Origin: Paludisphaera borealis
GTDB lineage: Bacteria > Planctomycetota > Planctomycetia > Isosphaerales > Isosphaeraceae
Direction: 5' to 3'
Assembly: GCF_001956985.1 (NCBI RefSeq)
Contig: NZ_CP019082.1
Coordinates: 4,898,001-4,962,000, forward strand
Length of the DNA: 64,000 nt
The notes beneath the pieces are model-generated. The model was not told the DNA's origin. It was given only the letters and a program-made list of their open reading frames with translations, and ran no database searches. Shown here piece by piece: positions 19,742-29,434 of the stretch. A program made the position numbers and the translations under genes. Numbering within the stretch: the stretch's first letter is position 1; every line of letters starts with the position of its first letter.

Positions 19742-20122
19742 ACCGCGGCAAGCAAGTCGCGGCCGGCCGAGGCGAATTCAGGACGCGTCGGCCGGCGGCG
19801 TTCAGGCGACCGTGGCGGTCCACGGCTCGTATTCCGTATTGCGGCTCCATGCGATCGATGCTTCAAGCCATCCTCGTCGGCGCGCCGTGTTGGATATTCG
19901 AGACGTTAAGGCGCTGTGATGCCGCCTGGGCGACGATAATATGCATCACTCGACATGTTAATTAGGTTTCGCCCGTACCTCGCACTATCCTCCTCTGGTG
20001 CTTGGCCCCCCTGATTCTCGGCGTCGTCGCCGGGGTGAAATCCCAAGGTCGTTTCGGGGCGCTGAACTACTTAATATATGGCGCGAAGCGTCACGGGCTC
20101 TCTGCCCGAGAGGAGATGGTCG
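19742..20122. other. Intergenic region
   Basis: No credible gene is visible. The downstream part is AT-richer (TTAATTAGG near 19960, TTAATATATGG near 20070) and may hold the promoter of the following PEP-CTERM gene. No terminator is obvious after ribBA. Confidence 0.4.
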
Positions 20123-20815
20123 ATGGTTGGTTCTTCGGTGCGAAGATTGATGGCGACTGCGGCGTTGATCGGGTTGGGGATCGTCTCGGCCGGGAGAGCC
20201 GACGCGGCTGTAACAACCTATACAAGCTCGGCCGCGTTCACGGCGGGCCTCGGCGGGTTCGCCGTCGCGACCGAAAACTACGCGGGGTTCACGGCGGGGA
20301 ACTTGATCAACGCCGGCGATTCCTTTAATGGGCTGACTTACAGCGCCTTCACAGCGGGGCCGTCCGGCACCCTGCTCGGCGGGGACATTACCAGTCTGTA
20401 CAACAGCTTTTCGGGGCTGAGCCTCGGGGGGAGACAGAGCGGCGGCGCTCAGTTTTTCTTCGGTGGCGACTCGTTCACCGTGACCTTCGCGACCCCGGTC
20501 AACGCTTTCGGAATCTTCTTCAACGTCAATCCGAATTCAGGGAACTACGGGATTTCGACGTCCGTCGGAAATGCGGTCACGGGCAGCGCGAGTTACGACA
20601 CCTCGACCTTCGTCTTCGCCGGCTTGATCTCGACCACCTCCTTCTCCTCGGCGACGATCTACTCGACGGATGCGCGGCTCGGCTCCTATAACATCCCAGA
20701 GATCGTCACCGCGAGCGCGCCGGCCGTGCCGGAACCCTCGGCTCTGGTGATGGGCCTGCTGGGCATGGTCTCCATGGGCGGGGCGGTTCTTCGATCCCGC
20801 CGGGTCGTTCGCTGA
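20123..20815 (+). CDS. PEP-CTERM sorting-domain protein
   Basis: This 230-residue protein has a signal peptide (MATAALIGLGIVSAGRADA) and a Ser/Gly/Phe-rich beta body with a motif (VTFATPVNAFGIFFNVNP) seen in secreted planctomycete proteins. The C-terminus is the PEP-CTERM type: VPEPSALVMGLLGMVSMGG then RSRR. Such proteins are processed by an exosortase and exported to the envelope or matrix. AGAGGAGAT precedes the ATG. Confidence 0.88.
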   Translation: MVGSSVRRLMATAALIGLGIVSAGRADAAVTTYTSSAAFTAGLGGFAVATENYAGFTAGNLINAGDSFNGLTYSAFTAGPSGTLLGGDITSLYNSFSGLSLGGRQSGGAQFFFGGDSFTVTFATPVNAFGIFFNVNPNSGNYGISTSVGNAVTGSASYDTSTFVFAGLISTTSFSSATIYSTDARLGSYNIPEIVTASAPAVPEPSALVMGLLGMVSMGGAVLRSRRVVR

Positions 20816-21075
20816 TCGTTGCGAGCCTCCCAGCGGATGGCCGGGGCCAAGCCTTCGGGCCGGGCCCCGAGCCGCGGAAGATCGATTCGAAGGTCAATGC
20901 CGGGACGTCGCCGTCCGGCGCGCCGAGGAATTCACGAGCCCAGGTTCGTACCTCGACGGAACGCGCGCCGGCCGGCTACGATGAAGGCTCTTATTGACTG
21001 GACCGGAATTGCGGGCGGGCTCCAGAGCGCGGTCGCCGATCCGTCCTCTCGAACGATCAAGGTGAAGGACGATTC

Positions 21076-22488
21076 ATGGCTTCGACTTTCCGCACGCACG
21101 CCCGGTTCACGCGACTGGCGACGGCGATCTGCCTGACGCTGGTCTCGGGCGCGGTCCTGGCGCAAGACCCCAAGCCGCCGACGATCAAAGCCCCGGCCAA
21201 ACCGGCCGATCCCAAGGCCCGGGCGTTGCTTGAAGAGGTCGTCAAGGCGTACCAGGCGCTCGGCAGCTACTCCGACCAGGGCGAGTTCATCGTGTCGATG
21301 ACCGTCGCGGACAAGGCCGAGAAGCAGACCGTTCCGTTGAAGCTGACCTTCGTCCGGCCCAACAAGCTGGATCTCGACGCCGGCCCGGTGCGGATGATCA
21401 GCGACGGTAAGACGCTCACGACTGCCGTGATCCCGCAGAAGAAGTTTATCTCCGCCGACGCCCCCGAGAAGCTGAGCGTCGAGACCTTCCGCGAAGGCCC
21501 GATCGGCGCGGCGCTGTTCGGCGGACCGTCGGGCGTGCCGATGTACATCCTCGTCAACCTGCTGACGTCTCCCGAGCCATTGAAGGTCGTCGAACAACTC
21601 GGCGGGTCGCTACAACTGGACCCCGCCGACCCGAAGGGGCAGACCCTGCTCATCGACCAGACCGAAGGCCCCGACCTTCGGCTCGTCGTCGACGGCGGCG
21701 CCAAGCTGCTGAAGGCCATCGATCTCGTGATCGATCCCAAGCAGCTCGAACAGAGCGCCCAGGCCGGTCGGCCGATCAAGGTCGAGCGGCTGGGATGGAG
21801 TTCGGGGGTCGTCTCGACCGCGGTTGCCAAGGACCGGTCGTTCGCCTACCAGCCCCCCGCGGGCTTCGCCAAGGTCGAGTCGTTCCAGCAGCCCGGCGGC
21901 GAAGACGGCGAAGAACAGAAGTTCGCGGTCAACGACGCCGTCGGCAAGCCCGCCCCCGACTTCACGCTCACCGTCCTTGACGGCCCCGGCAAGACCCGGA
22001 CCCTCAAGAAGGCCGAGCTGGCCGGCAAGGTCGTGGTCATCGACTTCTGGGCGACCTGGTGCGGCCCCTGCCTGATCGAGCTTCCCGAGATCCAGAAGCT
22101 CGTCGACGAACTTGCCAAGGACAAGAAGAACGTCCTGGTCGTCGCCCTCAGCCAGGACCGCGACCCGAAAGAGCTGGCCGAGGTCCGCAAGCTCGTCGAA
22201 GAGACGCTCAAGGAGAAGAAGGTCGACTTCGGCGCCGGCTCGGTCGGCCTCGTCGCCCTCGATCCCAGCAACTCGGTCGGCGAGGCGTTCCAGGTCGAAG
22301 GCCTGCCGACGCTCGTCGTGCTCGACGGCAAGGGCGTCGTCCAGTCGGCCCACGTCGGCTACAGCCCGGACATCCGCAAGAAGCTGACCGACGAGATCGA
22401 CACCCTCCTCGCCGGCAAGCCTCTGGCCCAGCCGAAGAAGGCGACGGAAGCCGCCAAGAAGCCCGAAGCCCCGGCCGAGAAGAAGTAA
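21076..22488 (+). CDS. DUF2092-type domain fused to TlpA-like thioredoxin
   Basis: This 470-residue exported protein has a signal peptide ending near LAQD. The N-terminal part (about 45-280) resembles the lipoprotein-carrier-like DUF2092 fold (ALGSYSDQGEF, DLRLVVDGG). The C-terminal part is a thioredoxin-like domain with the redox motif FWATWCGPCLIELPEIQKL and VEGLPTLVVLD. The fusion is common in planctomycetes and may be a periplasmic disulphide reductase. The Lys/Ala-rich tail is low-complexity. Confidence 0.82.
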   Translation: MASTFRTHARFTRLATAICLTLVSGAVLAQDPKPPTIKAPAKPADPKARALLEEVVKAYQALGSYSDQGEFIVSMTVADKAEKQTVPLKLTFVRPNKLDLDAGPVRMISDGKTLTTAVIPQKKFISADAPEKLSVETFREGPIGAALFGGPSGVPMYILVNLLTSPEPLKVVEQLGGSLQLDPADPKGQTLLIDQTEGPDLRLVVDGGAKLLKAIDLVIDPKQLEQSAQAGRPIKVERLGWSSGVVSTAVAKDRSFAYQPPAGFAKVESFQQPGGEDGEEQKFAVNDAVGKPAPDFTLTVLDGPGKTRTLKKAELAGKVVVIDFWATWCGPCLIELPEIQKLVDELAKDKKNVLVVALSQDRDPKELAEVRKLVEETLKEKKVDFGAGSVGLVALDPSNSVGEAFQVEGLPTLVVLDGKGVVQSAHVGYSPDIRKKLTDEIDTLLAGKPLAQPKKATEAAKKPEAPAEKK

Positions 22489-22527
22489 TCCAGCCCGATC
22501 GCAACGACGCCTCGGGCCAAGCGGTTT

Positions 22528-23694
22528 CTATCGCTTCGGCTCGAGGTTCTCAAGGTCGCTGACCGCGATCACGCGGGTTCCCAGCTCGCCGTTGAAACGG
22601 GAGTGGCCGCGCACGCCGACCCGGTGGGCCAGCAGTGGCTCGGGGTCGAGGCCGGGGGGGATGTCCAGGTAGGCCACGGCCGTCCCCTCGCGGCCGATCA
22701 GAGCGTAAACCTTGTGGCCGTTCACCATCCGCGACGACGGCTGCACGAACCCGACGGCGTCGAAAAGCCGCCGACTCTCCTGCGCGGAAGTCGCCATCTT
22801 CCGCTCGACCTTCGCCACTTCCTCGTCGCGCCGTCGGCTTTTGGAAACGATCGCGATGATCCGCTGCGCGGATTTCGCCGCCTGCTCGTACCGTGTGACC
22901 TGCGCCAGCCGGCTCCGCAGGGACTCTTCCAGCGCGGGGCGGGACTTCAAGAGCGTCTGGTACTCGGCGCGGACGTCCGCGAGCTTCCAGTTCTCGACCG
23001 GCTGGCCCGTGACGATCGCCTGGAGCATGCCGTCGATCCGCCTCAGTTCGGGGTCGACCGCCGACTCCGAATCGGCCGCCGGCTGATACCCGGCGCGGAC
23101 CGCGTCAACCGGCGGGGGAGCAGCGGGCGAAGTCGGTCGATCCCAGCCGATCCCGTCCGCCGCCGCGAAGAAACTCTGATTCGACGACGGCGCGATCGCC
23201 AGCCATCGCCGCCCGCGACCGCCGCCGAACGTCAGCGCGGGGCGATCGACCAGCAGCACCGGCTCGCCGCGCTCCAGGGTCTGGCAAGGCGGACCGGGGA
23301 GCCGGGCCTCGGGATTCCCCGACCGCACCACCGCGTGGGCCGTTCGCACCCGGGTCCGCGTCGAAACCCCCACGTGATCGGCCGGGCCGGCGTCCTCGGG
23401 ACGCTCGACGGCCGCTTCCTCGATCCAGCAGACGACCGTCGGCGGCGGTTCGATCGCCAGCCAGCCCGCCGGCGCGGGCTCTTTCCAGCGAATCCGCACC
23501 CGGTCCCCCCGCTTCAACCCGGCGACGACGTATCCGGCGTCCTTCGGCTGGTCGAAGACCTCCAGGTTCTCGGCCACGACCCGGGCTTCGACGACCTCGG
23601 CCGCCGTCACGCTCGCGTTCCCCTCCGCCCTCCCATCCACCGGGAAGGCCAGTGTCAAACTGGCGAACGCGGTCAGGAGAGCCGGGATTGCCAC
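22528..23694 (-). CDS. Secreted SH3-like protein of unknown function
   Basis: This 388-residue protein starts at a GTG with a short signal peptide (PALLTAFASLTLAFPVDG). Two bacterial-SH3-like stretches (VVAENLEVFDQPKDAGYVV, RGEPVLLVDRPALTF) precede a coiled-coil-like middle (YEQAAKSAQRIIAIVSKSRR) and a beta-rich C-terminus. It is probably a periplasmic envelope protein; the role is unknown. Confidence 0.65.
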   Translation of the reverse strand: MAIPALLTAFASLTLAFPVDGRAEGNASVTAAEVVEARVVAENLEVFDQPKDAGYVVAGLKRGDRVRIRWKEPAPAGWLAIEPPPTVVCWIEEAAVERPEDAGPADHVGVSTRTRVRTAHAVVRSGNPEARLPGPPCQTLERGEPVLLVDRPALTFGGGRGRRWLAIAPSSNQSFFAAADGIGWDRPTSPAAPPPVDAVRAGYQPAADSESAVDPELRRIDGMLQAIVTGQPVENWKLADVRAEYQTLLKSRPALEESLRSRLAQVTRYEQAAKSAQRIIAIVSKSRRRDEEVAKVERKMATSAQESRRLFDAVGFVQPSSRMVNGHKVYALIGREGTAVAYLDIPPGLDPEPLLAHRVGVRGHSRFNGELGTRVIAVSDLENLEPKR

Positions 23695-23917
23695 GAGGTC
23701 ACCCTTGAATGGGTTGGTAGGGTGGAGCAGATGAGTAAGAAAGACGCGTCCGCGCGTGCGTGAACTCTCGACCGTTCGACAGGCGATGGCTTGTTACCCG
23801 TTCGGCCGATTCCCGTCAACGGCACTCCGACACGAGACCGGCCCACCATCAATTCATCGGATGGTAAGCTCGGCCGGCTGGACGGCTTTCGAGCGAGATC
23901 CGTAAGCTGGACCGATC

Positions 23918-24388
23918 ATGGCGATTTCGAATCGAGCCCCTGATCCCCCACCTGTCCTTGCGTCGTTCCGGGGGTTGAAGTTCAGCTTGCGCTCGCTGAT
24001 GACGTTCGTAGCCTGCGTCGCCCTGTTCTTGGGCCTGTTCAGGTTGTCCTGGCCGATCGCCCTCCTCCTCATCGGTCCTGTGGTGGGCGGTGCGATTCAG
24101 ATTGCGCGCGACGGGGAGGTCATCCCGGGGAGCATCACGGGCGCGGTGGCGACTAACGTCGGATTCGCCGTTGTGTGCTTTGTGGGCGAATCCTTTTCCG
24201 CTCATCCCGTCAAACCGAGAGCGTGGCGGCTCTTCGAGATGGTTGCCTCCATGATCGGGCTGGGCGTACTCTTCGGATTCCTCGTGGGCGCGACGTTCTG
24301 GATCGGGGCGGCTCAAATCAAAACGTGGAGAACTCGAGCGCCGCGAGACCCGCCGAAGCCTGGAACGTCTCTTGATTCGGACTCTTAG
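23918..24388 (+). CDS. Small integral membrane protein of unknown function
   Basis: This 156-residue protein has KFSLRSLMTFVACVALFLGL, the short-Arg 'FSLRSL' helix frequent in planctomycetes, then two or three further helices (LLIGPVVGGAIQIA, MIGLGVLFGFLVGATFW). No conserved catalytic residue is seen. It is transcribed divergently from the SH3-like gene. Confidence 0.6.
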   Translation: MAISNRAPDPPPVLASFRGLKFSLRSLMTFVACVALFLGLFRLSWPIALLLIGPVVGGAIQIARDGEVIPGSITGAVATNVGFAVVCFVGESFSAHPVKPRAWRLFEMVASMIGLGVLFGFLVGATFWIGAAQIKTWRTRAPRDPPKPGTSLDSDS

Positions 24389-24540
24389 GATATTGTATGC
24401 TTGCGGTTTCTTCGCCGACGGAGCGGAATGGCAGCCGGCAGGCGAGATCTCGAAATAAGAAGACGTCGCGGGGCAGGCTCTCCGGAGTTTCCCGTTCATC
24501 CCGTCGTGCGGCCTGCTGTGTCCGCCAGGAGTTTCTCGGA

Positions 24541-24858
24541 ATGTACGCTGTTTTTGAAGACGGAAGCCACCAGTACCGGGTTCAGGAAGGTGACTTCGTC
24601 CAGGTCGACCACCGCCAAGGCGTGGCCGGCGACGAGCTGATCTTCGGCAAGGTCCTGCTGATCGTCGGTGAGGGCGAGCCCACCCTGGGCGCTCCCGAGA
24701 TCGCCGGCGCTCGCGTGGTCGCCAAGATCGTCAACCAGTTCCGCGCCAAGAAGATCATCATCCAGAAGTTCCGCCGTCGCAAGAACATGCGCCGTCGCCG
24801 TGGTCACCGTCAGCCGTACACGACGGTCCAGATAATGAGCCTGGCCGCCGCCTCCTGA
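24541..24858 (+). CDS. rplU: 50S ribosomal protein L21
   Basis: This 105-residue protein is a typical L21: MYAVFEDGSHQYRVQEGDFV, GAPEIAGARVVAKIVNQFR, KIIIQKFRRRKNMRRRRGHR and QPYTTVQI. GGAG lies nine bases before the ATG. Unlike most bacteria, no rpmA (L27) or obg follows; a strong terminator does. Confidence 0.96.
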   Translation: MYAVFEDGSHQYRVQEGDFVQVDHRQGVAGDELIFGKVLLIVGEGEPTLGAPEIAGARVVAKIVNQFRAKKIIIQKFRRRKNMRRRRGHRQPYTTVQIMSLAAAS

Positions 24859-24899
24859 TTGCGGCCTCGCACGCCTGATTCGTCGGCTTTGCAGAATTT

Positions 24900-24944
24900 A
24901 CCGCTCGCCCGGCAAGACTTCTTGCCGCGAGCGGTTTTTTTTTT
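24900..24944 (+). terminator. Rho-independent terminator after rplU
   Basis: The stem ACCGCTCG / CGAGCGGT encloses a second stem CGGCAAG / CTTGCCG and is followed by ten T residues (24935-24944). This ends the rplU transcript. Confidence 0.9.
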
Positions 24945-25339
24945 GCTCCTCCGAATCTGAGAGCAAGAGTTGAGGGTTCGAAACCACCAAGATGGGAGTC
25001 GCCATCGTCGGCCGTCGGATGACGCCCTCGAATTCGTAGGGTGGGCACCGCCCACCGGGTTTTATAAGCCGCGAACGCGAGGGAGGTGGGCGGTGCCCAC
25101 CCTACGAATTCCGATCGGACCGAGTTTCGGTTGTAGCGACCGACGCGGCCCCATCATCGAAGCCGGACAGGATCAACAAGACCAGCGGCATTCGGCTTGC
25201 TGGTTATGACTCATGTTCGTCCGTCCAGACGCCGATTTTACCTCGACAGACGAACACCTGGACTGCCGGACACGCCACCTGGTTAAATGGGTAAGGGTCC
25301 ATCTGACTCGCAACCCGAGCGTCCCATAGGAGTGCGTCA
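24945..25339. other. Intergenic region with repeat
   Basis: No gene is visible. It contains the perfect inverted repeat at 25030-25111 and, further on, the promoter region of nrdJ. No cobalamin riboswitch could be recognised with confidence, although its presence would make sense before a B12-dependent enzyme. Confidence 0.45.
25030..25111. repeat. Dispersed repeat C, perfect 27-bp inverted repeat
   Basis: The arms 25030-25056 and 25085-25111 are exact reverse complements and are separated by 28 bases. The core reads GTAGGGTGGGCACCGCCCACC in one arm orientation. It lies between two genes in the same direction. Confidence 0.75.
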
Positions 25340-28300
25340 ATGTCGAGAGCAGGCGAGCGGACAGGAACATCCTCTACGGAGCAGGCCGAAGGACATGCGG
25401 CCAAAACGAAGGACCAGGCCAAGAAGCGGTCTGGCATGCAGGTTCCTCGCGTCTTCAGCGCCGAGGGCGTGAATCCGTTCGACCAGGTGGAGTGGGATTT
25501 CCGGGCGGCGGAGATCAAGGACGAGCGCGGTCGGGCGATCTTCCAGCAGCTTGACTGCGAGATCCCCAAGGCCTGGAGCCAGCTCGCGACCAACGTCGTG
25601 GCGAGCAAGTACTTTTACGGCGACGTGTCCGCCGGCAACGGCTCGCCCCGCGACGGCAAGCGCGAGTTCTCGGTGCGGCAGCTCGTCGGCCGGGTGACGC
25701 GGACGATCGCCGACTGGGGCCGTGAGGACGGCTACTTCGCGACGGTCGAGGATTCGGAGCGGTTCCACGACGAACTGTCGTCGCTCTGCCTCAACCAGTA
25801 CGGGGCGTTCAACTCGCCGGTCTGGTTCAACGTCGGGCTGTATCACAGCTACGGGATCAACGGCCCGGCCAACAACTGGCGGTGGGACGAAGACGCCCGC
25901 GCCATCGTCGCGGCGACGGGCGCCTACCAGACGCCTCAGGCTTCCGCCTGCTTCATCCAGAGCGTCTCCGACGACATGGAAGGGATCATGAAGCTGGCCC
26001 ATAGCGAGGCCATGCTGTTCAAGTTCGGCTCGGGGACGGGGACCGACCTGTCGACGCTCCGCTCCAGCCGCGAGAAACTCGCCGGCGGCGGCAAGCCGTC
26101 GGGCCCGGTGAGCTTCATGAAGGTTTTCGACGCCGTCGCCAGCGTCGTGAAGTCGGGGGGCAAGACCCGCCGCGCCGCCAAGATGCAGACCCTCAAGGTC
26201 TGGCATCCCGACATCCTTGAGTTCATCGAGTGCAAGATCAAGGAAGAAGGCAAGGCTCAGGCGCTGATCCGCGAGGGCTACGAGGCCAACTTCAACGGCG
26301 AGGCGTACAGCACGGTGCTGTTCCAGAACGCCAACCTGTCCGTCCGCTGCACCGACGACTTCCTGGAAGCCGCCGAGAAAGGCGGCGACTGGACCACCAG
26401 GGCCGTCCTGACCGGCCGGCCGATGGAGACGTACAAGGCCGGGATGTTGCTCGACCGGATCGCCGAGGGGACCTGGTTGTGCGGCGACCCCGGCGTCCAG
26501 TACGAGGACACCATCCAGCACTGGCACACCTGCCCCAACACCGCGCCGATCAACTCGTCGAACCCGTGCAGCGAGTACATGTTCGTCGACGACTCGGCCT
26601 GTAACCTGGCGTCGCTGAACCTGGCGAAGTTCGTCGCCGAGGACGGCTCGTTCGACATCGAGAAGTTCCGCGCGGCGGTCCGGATCTTCATCACGGCGCA
26701 GGAAATTCTGGTCGACCACGCGAGCTACCCGACCGAGAAGATCGCGCTGAACAGCCACCGGTTCCGCCCGCTCGGCCTGGGCTACGCCAACCTCGGCAGC
26801 CTGCTGATGTCGATGGGCCTGGCGTACGACTCCGACGCCGGCCGGGCGCTGGCCGCGTCGATCACGGCCGTGATGCACGGCCAGTCGTACCTGAGCAGCG
26901 CCGAGCACGCCGGCCAGGTCGGCGCGTTCGACGGTTTCGCGCTCAACCGCGAGCCGATGCTCCGGGTCATGGAGATGCATCGCGACGCCGCCCGGGCGAT
27001 CGATAAGGACGCCCCGGCCAACATCCTGGCCGCGGCCCACGCGGTCTGGGACGAGTGCCTGGAAATCGGCCGCAAGAACGGCTATCGCAACAGCCAGGTG
27101 ACGGTCCTCGCGCCGACGGGCACCATCGCCTTCATGATGGACTGCGACACCACCGGCATCGAGCCCGACATCGCGCTGGTGAAGTACAAGCTGCTGGCCG
27201 GCGGCGGCATGCTCAAGATCGTCAACCGCACCGTCCCGGCCGCGCTGGCCAAGCTCGGCTACGACGAGCCGGAGATCCGCGGCGTCCTCGACTTCGTCGA
27301 CAAGCACGACACGATCGAGGGAGCGCCCGGCCTCAAGGACGAGCACCTTTCGGTCTTCGACTGCGCCTTCGCCCCGCCGCAGGGGGGCCGGAGCATTCAC
27401 TATCGCGGCCACCTCAAGATGATGGCCGCCGTTCAGCCGTTCCTCTCGGGGGCGATCTCCAAGACCTGCAACCTGCCCTCCGAGGCGACGGTCGCGGACG
27501 TTCGCAACACCTACCTGGAAGGCTGGAAGCTCGGCCTCAAGGCGCTGGCCATCTACCGCGACGGCTCGAAGGGGAGCCAGCCGGTCTCGACGTCGAGCGA
27601 ATCGTCCGGCGACAAGTCGAAGGCCGCCGCTGACGCCGCAGCCGCGGCTGCCGCCCCGGCGCCCGAGCCGGTCGCTGTGGTTCCGGTCGTTGAAGACGTC
27701 CGACCGACCGCCCCTTCGACGGCCTCGGCTTCCTCGGTGGTCCGGCCTCATCGCGAGCGGCTGCCGCACACCCGGAGGAGCATGACCCACAAGTTCGACA
27801 TCCAGGGGCATGAGGGGTACATCAACGTCGGCTTCTACCCTGACGGTCGGCCCGGCGAGCTGTTCATCACGATGGCGAAGGAAGGCTCGACGATCGGCGG
27901 CCTGATGGACGTGCTGGGGACGTCGATCTCGATTGGCCTGCAATACGGCGTGCCGCTCGAAGTGTTCGTCAACAAGTTCGCTCACAGCCGGTTCGAGCCG
28001 GCCGGATTCACCAAGAACCCGGACATCCCGATCGCCAAGAGCATCGCCGACTACATCTTCCGATGGCTCGGCATGGAGTTCATCGAGGGCTACCGCGAGG
28101 CCAACGCCCCCAACCGGGGCGTTCCCGACGAGCCCCCGGCGTCCGCCCCGGTCCTGAAGGTCAACGGCCAGCGCACGGCCACTATCGCCGACCTCGAACA
28201 CGCCGAGGCCGTCATGGGGACCGCGCCTTCCGCCAAGATCCAGCCCGTCGCCCCGGTGGCCGCCGAAACGTCGGTCAGCGTCCAGGACCGCCAGTTCGCT

Positions 28301-28408
28301 CACTTCCAGAGCGACGCCCCGGCCTGCGACAACTGCGGCGCCCTGACCGTCCGCTGCGGCACCTGCTACCGCTGCTTCAACTGCGGCAACAGCATGGGCT
28401 GCTCCTGA
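25340..28408 (+). CDS. nrdJ: Adenosylcobalamin-dependent (class II) ribonucleotide reductase
   Basis: This 1022-residue enzyme makes deoxyribonucleotides with a B12 radical and needs no oxygen. Visible motifs are TPQASACFIQSVSDDMEG, the GSGTGTDLS loop, SSNPCSEYMFVDDSACNLAS and the phosphate-binding LAPTGTIAFMMDCDTTGIEP. A low-complexity Ala/Pro linker (about 755-800) leads to a C-terminal Cys-rich tail (CDNCGALTVRCGTCYRCFNC) that may bind zinc. AGGAG lies just before the ATG. Confidence 0.95.
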   Translation: MSRAGERTGTSSTEQAEGHAAKTKDQAKKRSGMQVPRVFSAEGVNPFDQVEWDFRAAEIKDERGRAIFQQLDCEIPKAWSQLATNVVASKYFYGDVSAGNGSPRDGKREFSVRQLVGRVTRTIADWGREDGYFATVEDSERFHDELSSLCLNQYGAFNSPVWFNVGLYHSYGINGPANNWRWDEDARAIVAATGAYQTPQASACFIQSVSDDMEGIMKLAHSEAMLFKFGSGTGTDLSTLRSSREKLAGGGKPSGPVSFMKVFDAVASVVKSGGKTRRAAKMQTLKVWHPDILEFIECKIKEEGKAQALIREGYEANFNGEAYSTVLFQNANLSVRCTDDFLEAAEKGGDWTTRAVLTGRPMETYKAGMLLDRIAEGTWLCGDPGVQYEDTIQHWHTCPNTAPINSSNPCSEYMFVDDSACNLASLNLAKFVAEDGSFDIEKFRAAVRIFITAQEILVDHASYPTEKIALNSHRFRPLGLGYANLGSLLMSMGLAYDSDAGRALAASITAVMHGQSYLSSAEHAGQVGAFDGFALNREPMLRVMEMHRDAARAIDKDAPANILAAAHAVWDECLEIGRKNGYRNSQVTVLAPTGTIAFMMDCDTTGIEPDIALVKYKLLAGGGMLKIVNRTVPAALAKLGYDEPEIRGVLDFVDKHDTIEGAPGLKDEHLSVFDCAFAPPQGGRSIHYRGHLKMMAAVQPFLSGAISKTCNLPSEATVADVRNTYLEGWKLGLKALAIYRDGSKGSQPVSTSSESSGDKSKAAADAAAAAAAPAPEPVAVVPVVEDVRPTAPSTASASSVVRPHRERLPHTRRSMTHKFDIQGHEGYINVGFYPDGRPGELFITMAKEGSTIGGLMDVLGTSISIGLQYGVPLEVFVNKFAHSRFEPAGFTKNPDIPIAKSIADYIFRWLGMEFIEGYREANAPNRGVPDEPPASAPVLKVNGQRTATIADLEHAEAVMGTAPSAKIQPVAPVAAETSVSVQDRQFAHFQSDAPACDNCGALTVRCGTCYRCFNCGNSMGCS

Positions 28409-28440
28409 TCCGACTCATTGAAAATCGCGAAAACCATCCG

Positions 28441-28472
28441 AAGGTGCCGATCCGCAAGGGTCGGCGCCTTTT
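28441..28472 (+). terminator. Terminator after nrdJ
   Basis: A hairpin with arms AAGGTGCCGA and TCGGCGCCTT is followed by TTTT-containing sequence just after the nrdJ stop. The T-run is short. Confidence 0.6.
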
Positions 28473-28602
28473 CGCGTTTCCGGGCGCGGACCGAGGCTTT
28501 CGGCGCACGGGGCGAGTACGACCCGTGGCACCCTCGACCCATCGAGAAAGTTGCTCTTTCCTATCCGTTCCTGCTCGATTTATTGCTTCGTCGAGTCTCA
28601 GC

Positions 28603-28842
28603 TCAACGGGTCTCAACGGCTTCCCGCTTCGCCGACCGGGCCGAGATCGCGTGCGGAGCCGGCGACGACGACGAACCGCGCCGGAAGCAGAACCGCACCG
28701 CTCCCTTCACGCCGGCGAACATCCAGTGCAGCGAGCTCCGTCCCATCATCATGACGACGCCGATCACCGTGGCGACGATCGACGTCACCGGCAAGACCGT
28801 CTCGGGGCCGAAATACGCAAGAACCATGAATGATGTGAACAT
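28603..28842 (-). CDS. Small membrane protein of unknown function
   Basis: This 79-residue protein begins MFTSFMVLAYFGPETVLPVT, with AAGGATT upstream of the ATG. The YFGPET(V/M)LP pattern with one helix (SIVATVIGVVMMM) resembles other short planctomycete membrane proteins. The C-terminus is Ser/Pro/Arg-rich. The longer open frame (to 28863) has a weaker start. Confidence 0.6.
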   Translation of the reverse strand: MFTSFMVLAYFGPETVLPVTSIVATVIGVVMMMGRSSLHWMFAGVKGAVRFCFRRGSSSSPAPHAISARSAKREAVETR

Positions 28843-28981
28843 TTTGCATAATCCTTCAGGCAAGGGATTTGGAAGGGATCGACCGGGCGCGGACCGGCGC
28901 GGTGATCGCGAGCCGGCGGAGGTGGTTTCATCGTCGCTGGCGGACGTTGGCGAGGGCGGAGACGCCTGTCGGGCCAGACGC

Positions 28982-29434
28982 TCAGCAGACGAGTCGGCAC
29001 AGCACGGAATAGAGGCCGGGTGATCGGGCGAGGTTGGGCGCTGGATCGAGGGAAGGGCGGCCGTCGCGGCGGCCGATCCAAATGAGGTGGGAGGCGGGAT
29101 TCATCGCGCCGTCCCATGACTTGGGCGGCTTGGAGACCTGGTACGCCAAACCAAGTTCGGGCCATACGAGCGGGCAGACGTCGCTTGATTCGTGTTCGAA
29201 ACCCCGCGGCGCGAACCCGTCGTTCCAGGCGTCGTCGAGGGGCGTCGTCGTGTCCGCGCTCCATCGGAGATCGCGGGGGATCGTTGGCGACTCCACGGCC
29301 GGCGCGGCCCGTCCGGTCGATTCCGCGCGGAGGGCGAGCGTCAGGTCGAGTGTGTCGGGCGTCAACGCCGAGAGGGCGAACGCGACGACTACGGCTCGAC
29401 GGAGGAACGCGCGGATCTTTGGGGTCTCATCCAT
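28982..29434 (-). CDS. Short secreted protein, unknown
   Basis: This 150-residue protein has an N-terminal hydrophobic stretch (AFLRRAVVVAFALSALTP) that could be a signal anchor and an ending containing HLIWIGRRDG and SVLCRLVC. AGGTGTGG precedes the ATG. There is no recognisable domain, and the sequence may be a lineage-specific gene. Confidence 0.45.
   Translation of the reverse strand: MDETPKIRAFLRRAVVVAFALSALTPDTLDLTLALRAESTGRAAPAVESPTIPRDLRWSADTTTPLDDAWNDGFAPRGFEHESSDVCPLVWPELGLAYQVSKPPKSWDGAMNPASHLIWIGRRDGRPSLDPAPNLARSPGLYSVLCRLVC

Noticed and set aside
24955-25010. tRNA-like GGTTCGAAACC sequence
   Set aside because: Arms do not pair as a T-stem and no acceptor stem is found.
25110-25340. 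Cobalamin riboswitch before nrdJ
   Set aside because: Some GCCGGA/CCAGC fragments occur but no contiguous B12-box could be recognised.
25337-28303. 988-residue open frame antisense to nrdJ
   Set aside because: Typical shadow of a GC-rich gene: the other strand's Asp/Arg/Val-rich reading has no domain, and nrdJ is unmistakable.
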